Source: Mucilaginibacter sp. OK268
Lineage (GTDB): Bacteria; Bacteroidota; Bacteroidia; Sphingobacteriales; Sphingobacteriaceae
DNA: 64,000 nucleotides
Direction of reading: 5' to 3'
Assembly: GCF_900103125.1 (NCBI RefSeq)
Contig: NZ_FNJV01000002.1
Location: 1,054,001 to 1,118,000, forward strand
Position 1 is the stretch's first letter, and each line of letters starts with the position of its first letter. Under the pieces are notes generated by a model that saw nothing but the letters and a program-made list of their open reading frames with translations, did no database searches and was not told the origin of the DNA. Position numbers and translations under genes: made by a program. Below are positions 8,450-16,154 of this stretch, piece after piece.

Positions 8450-10504
8450 TCATATCAGTATTTTTAAAATAAACAACAACAGTACAATTACCAGCATGCT
8501 AAACAGGTAATACTGTACTTTACCGCTTTGAAACTTACGTGCAAAATTGCCAATGCTTTGCACTATAGCGGCCAATAAATGCAAAAATCCATCAACAATA
8601 TACTCATCCGTCCACGCGGCTAACTTAGCGATAGCGCCGCTGATACGTGCCAGCAACTGCAGGAAACCATCCACAACTGTACGGTCGATCCAGAAGCAAA
8701 CGCTACCCAAACGCAATACCGGGTTTACGATGGCACGTTTATATAAGTTATCGATATACCATTGATTGTAAGATAAGCGGTAGAAAAAGTTGTTTTGTGA
8801 AAATTTGAAACGCTTTGCTTGCACATACATCCGGTAAGCCTCTAACAACACCAGCAAGTTTAAAATAGTTACCACACGAGGAATAATGGTATGGTATGAG
8901 CTTTCCAATTTCGGAAAATGGGGATGCGCCAGTCCTATATATAACCAGGCGTGTTCAAAATAAAATGGATTAAAGGAGAATACCGGGAATAAACAGCAAA
9001 CAGCTAATAACACCAAAGGTAATTTATATTGCCAACCTCCATCGCTCAAGTGCAGCTTAATATCCGGATTAGTTTTAAGCAAGCGCAACTCGCCAAAGAA
9101 AACTTTGAATATCAACCGGGATACATAGAATGCAGTAAGCAAACTGGTGAGCAGAGCTGTAACAGGAACAATCTTAAGCCATCCGTTTTGCCTTTCGCCC
9201 CAATCAAAAGCCTGGATCAGGATACCATCTTTTGACAAGTAACCTGAAGTAAACGGCAAACCCACTAAGGCTACTGCACCAATGACCGCAGCTATAAACG
9301 TAATTGGCAGCTTTTTGCGCAGCCCCCCCATGTGCGTAATATCCTGCGGATCGATATCCAGTTGGTTATCATCTTTGATATGCTGCATCTGGTGTATCAC
9401 AATACCGGCTACCAAAAACAGCAGACATTTAAAAAAGGCGTGCGTGGCCAAATGGAAAAGTGAGGATGCATAAGCCCTTACCCCCATCGCCAATATCATA
9501 AAACCCAATTGTGATATAGTAGAGTAAGCCAGGATCCGCTTCAGATCGTTTTGCGTAAGCGCGATGGTTGCCGCCATAAACGCGGTGAAGCAGCCAATGC
9601 AGGCCAGTATAGTTAGCTCAGTTTCGGTGAACATAGGGTAAACCCTGCCCAACAAGAATACGCCTGCGGCCACCATAGTAGCGGCGTGGATGAGGGCAGA
9701 TACCGAAGTTGGGCCTTCCATAGCATCAGGCAACCAGGTATGCAGCGGAAACTGGGCCGATTTGGCTGCTACGGCCAGGAAGATACCGGCACAGGCTACA
9801 TATTGCCAAAGGGCAGGTATCTGCCCAACAGGCCCGATCCATAAACCATTTTTTATGACAGATTGTGCAATCAAGCCTTTCCCGGCAAATATGGTATCTA
9901 TATCAAAAGTATGGAATTGAGCAAACAGGATAATGATGGCGCTCAGCAAGCCGATATCACCTATCCGGTTCATGATAAATGCTTTTTTATTGGCTTGTAT
10001 GGCCTTATCTTTCGTGAACCAAAAACCAATGAGCAGGTACGACGAAAAACCAACCAGTTCCCAAAAGGCATAGAACAATATCAGACTATCTACCACCACC
10101 AAGGCTAGCATACTGAAACAAAAGAAACTGAGATAAGTAAAATAACGACTATACCTGTCGTCGTGCTTCATGTAGGCCGTAGAATAGATATGTACCGGCA
10201 AGGCGATGACCGATACCAGCAACAGCATCAATACCGAAAGATTATTGAGCAGGATACCGGCATAAACCTGGGTTTCGCCAATGGTGAACCAGATGCGCTG
10301 CGCATGTACCTGCGGGTTATTCCATACCGTTGCAAACACCCTGGCCGATAATACACAGCTTAATAAAATGGCTATGGTTGAGATCCAACCAGCGGCTTTG
10401 CTTTTTACCGGCAGACAAAGGTTTATCAAAGCAGCAAACAGCGGCAATGCTACGGCTGCCACCGTATAGTTTAAACTTTGTATGGAGTGTAAAAAGTCTT
10501 CCAA
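8450..10504 (-). CDS. nuoL: NADH-quinone oxidoreductase subunit L
   Basis: Largest antiporter-like subunit of complex I, with the lateral amphipathic helix at its C-terminus. The 684 residues match NuoL length; SAQFPLHTWLPDAMEGPTSV and LAYSTISQLGFMILAMGV are the family-defining loops, and the last about 80 residues hold the lateral helix region ending in a final membrane anchor. The first usable start is TTG at 10504, 1 bp after the stop of the plug-like gene; no in-frame ATG exists near the expected N-terminus (LNYTVAAVALPLFAALINL), so a TTG start is likely. The tight spacing suggests translational coupling to the preceding gene. Confidence 0.95.
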   Translation of the reverse strand: MEDFLHSIQSLNYTVAAVALPLFAALINLCLPVKSKAAGWISTIAILLSCVLSARVFATVWNNPQVHAQRIWFTIGETQVYAGILLNNLSVLMLLLVSVIALPVHIYSTAYMKHDDRYSRYFTYLSFFCFSMLALVVVDSLILFYAFWELVGFSSYLLIGFWFTKDKAIQANKKAFIMNRIGDIGLLSAIIILFAQFHTFDIDTIFAGKGLIAQSVIKNGLWIGPVGQIPALWQYVACAGIFLAVAAKSAQFPLHTWLPDAMEGPTSVSALIHAATMVAAGVFLLGRVYPMFTETELTILACIGCFTAFMAATIALTQNDLKRILAYSTISQLGFMILAMGVRAYASSLFHLATHAFFKCLLFLVAGIVIHQMQHIKDDNQLDIDPQDITHMGGLRKKLPITFIAAVIGAVALVGLPFTSGYLSKDGILIQAFDWGERQNGWLKIVPVTALLTSLLTAFYVSRLIFKVFFGELRLLKTNPDIKLHLSDGGWQYKLPLVLLAVCCLFPVFSFNPFYFEHAWLYIGLAHPHFPKLESSYHTIIPRVVTILNLLVLLEAYRMYVQAKRFKFSQNNFFYRLSYNQWYIDNLYKRAIVNPVLRLGSVCFWIDRTVVDGFLQLLARISGAIAKLAAWTDEYIVDGFLHLLAAIVQSIGNFARKFQSGKVQYYLFSMLVIVLLLFILKILI

Positions 10505-10505
10505 T

Positions 10506-11243
10506 TTATTTGGTATCTATTTTAACAAATGAAGGTGTGCGGCCATATCCCAAAACGTATTTCAAATTAAGATCCAGAACCTTATCATCTGAAAATAATT
10601 CGTATATTTTTTTTACCCTGTCGTCTGTTGATACAGCGTATTTTTCCCCGTTAATGATAAAAGCCAAGCCACTATCATTTTGGTGGTGTTTATTGAGATA
10701 CGTTTTATATCCTGATGAAAGCCTGCTCAGTTTCTTTTGATATTGCTTAATGGCAAAATTCCGGGTAACGGCTGTTAAGGTTAATTTGTTTGTTGATGGA
10801 TCAGCAGCTATTTTTTTTTCATATTTTGAACTTAAAATACGACGGCCTAATCGGGCTATTTCCATTTTGTTAGATCGCCTGCCATCTAAAATATAATCCG
10901 TAATCTCATTTTCGCCCGGGGAAGACCCTGCTGCAGGCTTGCCAGGAATACGGGGAGCCCTCATCGAGATCTGAATGGCGCCATTCCTTCCTTTTTTTCC
11001 AAATAGCGCCACTGCCTCAGCGGCCTTTAGTACTTTAAACTGGATAATATTATCCGTATTTAAACTGTCTAATATTCCGTTGTAAACTCTCCCGTTAATC
11101 GTAATATACGATCTGTTGCTGTCGATAACCGCGCTGCACATGACCATCTTCTTTTTGGGCCCATCAACATAAAATGTATCCCGCTTTTGGGCGAAAGCAC
11201 CTGTAAAGGCCAGTAAGAAAAATATAACCACCAATCCTTTCAT
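10506..11243 (-). CDS. Secreted TonB-plug-like protein inside the nuo operon
   Basis: A 245-residue exported protein (signal peptide MKGLVVIFFLLAFTGAFAQ). Residues about 48-95 (INGRVYNGILDSLNTDNIIQ, then FKVLKAAEAVALFGKKGRNG and AIQISM) reproduce the core of a TonB-dependent receptor plug: a short strand with a turn, 'the name of the gene product is decided by IE-VLK' helix, the A-LFG-G-NG turn and the final strand. There is no barrel. The C-terminal 120 residues are lysine-rich and unrecognised. Stand-alone plug domains of this kind are known fused to BlaR1-type peptidases and other envelope proteins in Bacteroidota. It lies between nuoK (2-bp gap) and nuoL (1-bp gap), so it is transcribed as part of the operon. 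ATG at 11243 is preferred to TTG at 11249. Function unknown. Confidence 0.8.
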   Translation of the reverse strand: MKGLVVIFFLLAFTGAFAQKRDTFYVDGPKKKMVMCSAVIDSNRSYITINGRVYNGILDSLNTDNIIQFKVLKAAEAVALFGKKGRNGAIQISMRAPRIPGKPAAGSSPGENEITDYILDGRRSNKMEIARLGRRILSSKYEKKIAADPSTNKLTLTAVTRNFAIKQYQKKLSRLSSGYKTYLNKHHQNDSGLAFIINGEKYAVSTDDRVKKIYELFSDDKVLDLNLKYVLGYGRTPSFVKIDTK

Positions 11244-11245
11244 GC

Positions 11246-11551
11246 TCAATCCTTCAGTTTATTAATATCATTCGGATCGATGGTTTTATACCTGCGGTAT
11301 ACATTCAGGATAATAGCCAGCGCCACCGCTGTTGTGGCTGCGGCCAGCACAATAGCAAACAAGGCAAATATTTGTCCGCTGTTATTTACCTTATCATATT
11401 TACCATAAGCTACCAGGTTTAAAATAGCGGCGTTCAGGATCAGTTCGATACCTATCAATATCTGTATGGCGTTCCGTTTAGAAACAGTCATGTATAAGCC
11501 AATACAAAACAGGGCCGCGCTTACTACCAGGAAATCGGTGAGTGTGATCAT
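11246..11551 (-). CDS. nuoK: NADH-quinone oxidoreductase subunit K
   Basis: Small complex I membrane subunit homologous to MrpC, 101 residues, three transmembrane helices. Conserved glutamates in the membrane are visible in GIELILNAAILNLVAYG (residues about 34-50) and the C-terminal AAATTAVALAIILNVYRR. The start ATG overlaps the nuoJ stop by 4 bp (ATGA), indicating translational coupling. Family and length fit fully. Confidence 0.97.
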   Translation of the reverse strand: MITLTDFLVVSAALFCIGLYMTVSKRNAIQILIGIELILNAAILNLVAYGKYDKVNNSGQIFALFAIVLAAATTAVALAIILNVYRRYKTIDPNDINKLKD

Positions 11552-12096
11552 GCTTTGCCCTCCTTACGTGATAAATGGGCCGCTCCTACCAAAGCTACCA
11601 GCAATAAGATCGATATGGCTTCAAAAGGCAACAGGTAACGGGTCATTAAATTTACCCCGATATTATCGATCATGATATCTTTCGGGCTGATCTCGTTTTT
11701 AAAACTGATCGCATCCCTAACCCACGGCAGATTATCCGCATCAGCCTTAAACAGAACGTTGGTCAGCACGATAAAAAACACGGCTGCCAAAAGTATGGCA
11801 GGCAACTTTTTCATACTAAAAAACTTCCCTTCCTGTTTTTGTAATACGTTGAGGGTTTCTTTTCCTGAAAGCATAAAGGCAAACAGGATAAGCACCAATA
11901 TGCCACCAACGTAGATCACCACCTGGGTTACTGCCACAAAATCGGCCAGGGCCAGCACGTATAAACCAGCCAGCGAGAACAGGGTAACAAAAAATACAAA
12001 TATGCTGCGCACCAGGTTTTTGCTGGAAGCCGCGTACAATGCCGAAGCAATGGCTATGAAACTTAAAAAGTAAAAAAGTACACGAACCAGGGTCAT
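11548..12096 (-). CDS. nuoJ: NADH-quinone oxidoreductase subunit J
   Basis: Complex I membrane subunit J, 182 residues with five predicted membrane helices. The conserved helix-3 region appears as FVAVTQVVIYVGGILVLILF (residues about 52-71), which carries the pi-bulge and the tyrosine implicated in coupling. The C-terminus YLLPFEAISILLLVALVGAA is also typical. Start ATG overlaps the nuoI stop by 4 bp. Confidence 0.97.
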   Translation of the reverse strand: MTLVRVLFYFLSFIAIASALYAASSKNLVRSIFVFFVTLFSLAGLYVLALADFVAVTQVVIYVGGILVLILFAFMLSGKETLNVLQKQEGKFFSMKKLPAILLAAVFFIVLTNVLFKADADNLPWVRDAISFKNEISPKDIMIDNIGVNLMTRYLLPFEAISILLLVALVGAAHLSRKEGKA

Positions 12097-12680
12097 GCTT
12101 CGCCCTCCTTTTTCTGCATGGCAGCCAGTTTGGCTGCCTGCTTTTCGGCCTGTTGCTGCTCAAACAAAGCACGCTTCTCGGCAGCAACTTCCGGCGGCAT
12201 GTCAGAGAACTGATAGGTAAGATCGCTCAGCTGAAATACCGTTTTATCATACTGATTGGTCATCACGATGCACTCTGTAGGGCATACTATGGTACACAGG
12301 CCGCAGTACATACACTTGGCCATATCAATATCAAACTTGGCGGCATAAAGGCGCTTGGTGGTACCATCAGATGTTTGTCCGATGGCTTCCGTAGCCTTGA
12401 TCGATTCGATGTCGATACAGTTAACAGGGCATACCTTGGCGCACAAGTCGCATACGATACAATCGTCCATTTCCACATCCAGCTGATAACGGCCCACCTC
12501 GGGCACGGGCAGCTGCTGTTTGGGATATTGGATGGTGTTGGTACCTTCCAGCTGTTTAAAGTAATTATCGTCGCTTACGGTCGTGATCTTCCTGTCTGCA
12601 TTGGAGGCAAACAGATGCTTCACGGTAAGGCTTAAACCTTTCCATGCCGTAGTAAAACCGTTAATTAATCTTTTAAACAT
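12093..12680 (-). CDS. nuoI: NADH-quinone oxidoreductase subunit I (2x[4Fe-4S])
   Basis: Ferredoxin-like subunit that carries clusters N6a and N6b from the NADH arm toward NuoB. The 195 residues hold two CxxCxxCxxxCP motifs: Cys74, 77, 80, 84 (CIVCDLCAKVCP) and Cys123, 126, 129, 133 (CMYCGLCTIVCP). The C-terminus is an alanine/glutamine/lysine-rich tail (QQQAEKQAAKLAAMQKKEGE) that goes beyond the ferredoxin fold. ATG at 12680. It follows nuoH after a 156-bp gap filled with word repeats. Confidence 0.96.
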   Translation of the reverse strand: MFKRLINGFTTAWKGLSLTVKHLFASNADRKITTVSDDNYFKQLEGTNTIQYPKQQLPVPEVGRYQLDVEMDDCIVCDLCAKVCPVNCIDIESIKATEAIGQTSDGTTKRLYAAKFDIDMAKCMYCGLCTIVCPTECIVMTNQYDKTVFQLSDLTYQFSDMPPEVAAEKRALFEQQQAEKQAAKLAAMQKKEGEA

Positions 12681-12687
12681 CGACCGT

Positions 12688-12834
12688 TGATTTGTATGAT
12701 TACGTTGATTCCGCTGATTTTTTGATTTTGATTTTGTCTGAACCTTGATTTATTGGATTCAGGGATTACCCTGATTCCTTTTGTTAGTTATTCCTTTTAT
12801 CTTGTTTCTTGATTCTTATCTCTTGCCTCTCTCC
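12688..12834. repeat. Word-repeat stretch between nuoH and nuoI
   Basis: Positions 12688-12775 are built from degenerate 8-11 bp words around TTGATT/GATTCC (for example TTGATTCCGCTGATTTTTTG). They contain a short inverted match: GGATTCAGGG at about 12754 against CCCTGATTCC at about 12769. Positions 12801-12830 add TTGATTCTTATCTCTTG, the heptamer family seen at 8314-8436. Confidence 0.6.
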
Positions 12835-12836
12835 CG

Positions 12837-13931
12837 CTACATCAACCAAAGCCTCCACACACCCGATATCAGCATACAGGCAAAAGCCAGGGGTGTGAGT
12901 ACTTTCCAGCACAGGTTCATCAGTTGGTCGACCCTGAAACGGGGCAATGTCCACCTGATCCACATTTGTACACCAACCAATGCCAGGGTTTTCAAACTTA
13001 CCCAAAAAATACCCCAAGCCATATTGGTTGTCCACGTAGCCAAATGTACCGGTCCTATATTAGGTAGCGGTGTATTCCAGGCCCCTAAGAATAGGATAAC
13101 CCCGATCATGGATACCAGGAACATCATCGAATATTCGGCTAAAAACACCAATGCAAACCTGATGCCCGTAAACTCTGTGTGGAAACCTGCCACCAATTCT
13201 GATTCCGCTTCGGGGATGTCAAAAGGTGCCCGGTTACTTTCGGCCAGTGAGGCTATAAAATAGATCACAAACGCGATAATCAGGTGCGGAGCCCGGAAAA
13301 TGTTCCAGCTAAACAAACCACCAATCGATGATACATCCCAAAAACCCGCGAACTTTATTTTTTCGCTGGCCAGGATACCTTGCTGCATGGCTACGTCCTG
13401 TAGGTTGAGTGTTTGTGCTATCATCACTACTGATATGATGGCAAAGCCTGCCGGTATCTCATAGGAGATGATCTGCGCGGCAGAGCGCATAGCGCCCAAG
13501 ATAGAATATTTGTTATTTGATCCCCAGCCCGCCATCAGGATGCCCAATGTTTCCACAGAGATAATGGCAAAAATGTAATATATACCCAGATTTATTTTGG
13601 AGGGGATAAGACCAGGAGCCCAGGGCAGGGCGGCAAAGCCCATATAAACGGCAATAAAAATTACTGCCGGTGCCAGCATAAACAACCACTTATCGGCAGC
13701 AGCCGGAATGATGAGCTCCTTCTGGATCATTTTTAATATATCGGCCAGGGTTTGGAGCGAGCCAAATTTACCGGTTTCCGTTGGGCCAAGCCTGTCTTGT
13801 ATAAATGCCGAAATTTTACGCTCGGCATAAACGCCAAACAGCGCAAAAAAGGCCGAAAAGCTAAATAACCCAATAGCTACAATAAAATATATGAGATAAG
13901 TATTCAAGGGGTCTATTTTGCTAAACCGCAA
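12837..13931 (-). CDS. nuoH: NADH-quinone oxidoreductase subunit H
   Basis: Membrane subunit of complex I that helps form the quinone site. About 356-364 residues, eight or more helices. Family marks: YAERKISAFIQDRLGPTETG (residues about 35-54), ESNRAPFDIPEAESELVAGF (about 230-250) and GIRFALVFLAEYSMMF. No ATG is available upstream of residue 60. The first start is TTG at 13931, but this TTG is part of TAAGTTTG (13929-13936, minus strand), which matches the -7 box; if that is the promoter, translation would begin at TTG 13907 (residue 9). The gene heads the local nuo cluster; nuoG and earlier genes are not upstream. Confidence 0.95.
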   Translation of the reverse strand: MRFSKIDPLNTYLIYFIVAIGLFSFSAFFALFGVYAERKISAFIQDRLGPTETGKFGSLQTLADILKMIQKELIIPAAADKWLFMLAPAVIFIAVYMGFAALPWAPGLIPSKINLGIYYIFAIISVETLGILMAGWGSNNKYSILGAMRSAAQIISYEIPAGFAIISVVMIAQTLNLQDVAMQQGILASEKIKFAGFWDVSSIGGLFSWNIFRAPHLIIAFVIYFIASLAESNRAPFDIPEAESELVAGFHTEFTGIRFALVFLAEYSMMFLVSMIGVILFLGAWNTPLPNIGPVHLATWTTNMAWGIFWVSLKTLALVGVQMWIRWTLPRFRVDQLMNLCWKVLTPLAFACMLISGVWRLWLM

Positions 13932-13936
13932 ACTTA
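13929..13936 (-). promoter_or_regulatory. Possible -7 box for nuoH
   Basis: TAAGTTTG on the minus strand matches the Bacteroidota -7 consensus TAnnTTTG. No good -33 box is seen 16-19 bp upstream, so this stays tentative. If real, it places the transcription start downstream of the first TTG of nuoH. Confidence 0.35.
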
Positions 13937-14013
13937 CTAAATGTTATAATATTTTAGGGCGGGTAAGTTATATTAAGTTGGTGGGAATTGTGGGTGATGA
14001 AAATAAAAACGTA

Positions 14014-14125
14014 CGTCATTGCGAGGTACGAAGCAATCCCTAAATTATACAGAGCCATTTACTCGAAGGGGAACTTATTTAATCGGCCTACATATGTAGA
14101 GATTGCTTAGTACTTCGCAATGACG
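14014..14125. repeat. REP-like palindrome, GTCATTGCGAGG family, copy 1
   Basis: Left arm CGTCATTGCGAGGTACGAAG with GCAATCC, right arm GATTGCTTAGTACTTCGCAA with TGACG, separated by a diverged middle. Located between the nuoH start and the murI stop. Other copies: 30078-30162, 40844-40932, 52317-52457, 53787-53873. Confidence 0.85.
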
Positions 14126-14141
14126 CTTGATATTTTTTACC

Positions 14142-14981
14142 TCAGCACTTCACCAGATCATTGGCTGATATAAAAGTTGATTTTACCGGGGCCGAGAAAA
14201 ATACGGAGGCATGATGGTCAAAATCGGCCGTATCATCGGTGGTGGTAAAAAACTCTTTGGTTTGGTTCCTGCTTAATTTGGTTTCTATTTCGGGATGGCG
14301 CTGCAGGTAATCAACCAGACTTTTGGCCACGATATCGCCCTGGGCCACCACTTTAACATGTGCGGGCAGGTTAGCCTCTATTTTTTGCTGTATAAGCGGA
14401 TAATGGGTACAAGCCAGTAAAATGGTATCAATTTGAGGCGATTGCGTCATGATCTGATCCAGGTATAGTTTTACAAAGTAATCAGCTCCGGGCTGGTCGT
14501 ACTCACCGTTCTCGATCAAGGGAACCCAAAGCGGGCATGCCTGCTGATGAACTTTGATATCCGGAAAAAAGTGCTGGATCTCCAAAAGATATGAACCCGA
14601 TTGCACGGTTCCTTTGGTGCCCAATACGCCAATTTCTTTACTCTTGGTATAATTGCCTATAACCTCGGCCGTTGGGCGAATTACGCCGAGTATTCTTTTG
14701 GAAGGATCGACATTTTTGAGATCCTGCTGCTGAATGGTACGCAGGGCCTTCGCCGAGGCCGTATTGCAGGCTACAATGATGAGCGGGCAGCCCTGCTCAA
14801 AAAGCCATTGCACGCACTCCCAGGTATACTGATGAATGGTATTGAATGAGCGGTTACCATATGGCGCCCGGGCATTATCGCCCAGGTATATATAGTCATA
14901 CTCCGGAAGCTGTTCTATAATTGATTTGAAAACAGTAAGGCCGCCAAAGCCCGAATCGAAAATACCAATGGGTTGATGCAT
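14142..14981 (-). CDS. murI: Glutamate racemase
   Basis: Converts L-glutamate to D-glutamate for peptidoglycan in the cytoplasm. The 279-residue product carries both catalytic cysteines in their motifs: Cys72 (ACNTASAKAL) and Cys191 (LACTHYPLI), with the phosphate-loop-like IGIFDSGFGGLTV at the N-terminus. The frame is open to a GTG at 15005, but that start lies inside the stem of the terminator of the upstream gene, so ATG at 14981 (MHQPIGIFDSG) is chosen. It follows two Skp genes and bamA in an envelope-building block. Confidence 0.96.
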   Translation of the reverse strand: MHQPIGIFDSGFGGLTVFKSIIEQLPEYDYIYLGDNARAPYGNRSFNTIHQYTWECVQWLFEQGCPLIIVACNTASAKALRTIQQQDLKNVDPSKRILGVIRPTAEVIGNYTKSKEIGVLGTKGTVQSGSYLLEIQHFFPDIKVHQQACPLWVPLIENGEYDQPGADYFVKLYLDQIMTQSPQIDTILLACTHYPLIQQKIEANLPAHVKVVAQGDIVAKSLVDYLQRHPEIETKLSRNQTKEFFTTTDDTADFDHHASVFFSAPVKSTFISANDLVKC

Positions 14982-14993
14982 ATACAAAAATAA

Positions 14994-15032
14994 AAAAAGC
15001 GTCACGTAAATACGTGACGCTTTTTTTTAAAT
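14994..15032 (-). terminator. Intrinsic terminator after the second Skp gene
   Basis: GCGTCACGTAAATACGTGACGC forms a 10-bp GC-rich stem with a short loop, flanked by A-run and T-run on either side (AAAAAAA and TTTTTTTT), so it can work in both directions. On the minus strand it ends the bamA-skp-skp transcript before murI. Confidence 0.9.
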
Positions 15033-15048
15033 GACTAATAATTGATGC

Positions 15049-15561
15049 TTATTTTAATCCTAATTTCAATTTTACAGCAGCCATCAGGTCATCAGCATCC
15101 GGAGATACCAATAAACTTACCTGTGAAGAATCCAGTACGTAAGCGTATCCTTTTTCTTTAGCAACAGTATTAACTGCAGCAGTAGCTTTATCAATTAGTG
15201 GTTTACCCAATTCTTGTCTTTTAGCATCAACTTGTTGTTGCGCGTTATTTTGGTAATCCTGCATACGTTTTTGCAGATCTTGTAATTCGTTACCTTTTAC
15301 GGTGCGCACAGCATCGGTCATAGTAGCCTGATTTTTTTGAAACTCCTGACCTTTTGTAGTGTACTCATTATTCATGCTGGTAAGCTGATCAATAAATGTT
15401 TTTTGATAAGCCTGCATCTGAGTGGTCACAGTTTTAGTTTCAGGCATCATGTCAATTAATTGGTTAAAATTAATGTGCCCGATCTTAGTCTGCGCATTGG
15501 CAAAGTTGCCCGCAAATAACATACCTACTGCAACTAAAGCAACTTTAAATAGTTTTTTCAT
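15049..15561 (-). CDS. Skp/OmpH family periplasmic chaperone (second copy)
   Basis: 170 residues with signal peptide MKKLFKVALVAVGMLFAGNF and cleavage after ANA. KIGHINFNQLIDMMPETKTV is the standard OmpH beginning, followed by about 90 residues of coiled coil (QEFQKNQATMTDAVRTVKGN to AQQQVDAKRQELGKP) forming the tentacle, and a C-terminal strand region (YAYVLDSSQVSLL). Skp holds unfolded outer-membrane proteins on the way to BamA. It is 47 bp downstream of the other Skp gene and ends at a strong terminator. Confidence 0.93.
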   Translation of the reverse strand: MKKLFKVALVAVGMLFAGNFANAQTKIGHINFNQLIDMMPETKTVTTQMQAYQKTFIDQLTSMNNEYTTKGQEFQKNQATMTDAVRTVKGNELQDLQKRMQDYQNNAQQQVDAKRQELGKPLIDKATAAVNTVAKEKGYAYVLDSSQVSLLVSPDADDLMAAVKLKLGLK

Positions 15562-15608
15562 TTTTCTTGTCCTGTGTTTAATAATAGTCTGTTTATTTAT
15601 TCAAAAAT

Positions 15609-16139
15609 TTATTTAGCAAATACTCCGGGCTTAAGCCCTAATTTGGTGATCACGTCGTTACTTCTGTTGTAACGCGGATTGGCGTACAACATAATTACTT
15701 CGCTGTTTTTATCAAAGATCATGTCCAGGTTATCGCCTTCGGCAATTGCTTGTACAGCTTTAGACACACGATCCTGGATTGGTTTAATCAAAGCATTACT
15801 CTTTTGTGAAAGCTCGCCATCGGGCCCAAATTTTTGACGTTGAAAATCCTTAGCGGCTTTTTCTTTATCAACAATTTCGGCCTCACGGCGTTTTTTCATA
15901 TCGGCCGTCATTAAAACCTGGTCGGCCTGGTATGCTTTGTACAAGCGGTCAATTTCCTGAAAACGGCTATCCACTTCTTTTTGCCATTGATCAGATAATG
16001 CTGCCAGCTGTTTTTGTGATGATGCGTACTCGGGCATATGTTTTAATATATATTCCGAATCAACATAAGCAAAACGTTGCGCGTAAGCTCCCGTAAATGC
16101 TGTTAACGTTAAAAACGCTATTAAAATTATCTTCTTCAT
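15609..16139 (-). CDS. Skp/OmpH family periplasmic chaperone (first copy)
   Basis: 176 residues; signal peptide MKKIILIAFLTLTAFTGAYA, then QRFAYVDSEYILKHMPEYAS, the OmpH opening, and a charged coiled coil rich in K/E/Q. The C-terminal part (DMIFDKNSEVIMLYANPRYN) packs against the trimer body. It begins 15 bp after bamA and is followed by a second skp-like gene; the bamA-skp-skp order is common in Bacteroidota. The two copies are clearly paralogous but diverged, so they may differ in clients. Confidence 0.94.
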   Translation of the reverse strand: MKKIILIAFLTLTAFTGAYAQRFAYVDSEYILKHMPEYASSQKQLAALSDQWQKEVDSRFQEIDRLYKAYQADQVLMTADMKKRREAEIVDKEKAAKDFQRQKFGPDGELSQKSNALIKPIQDRVSKAVQAIAEGDNLDMIFDKNSEVIMLYANPRYNRSNDVITKLGLKPGVFAK

Positions 16140-16154
16140 ATATCTCTATGCAAA

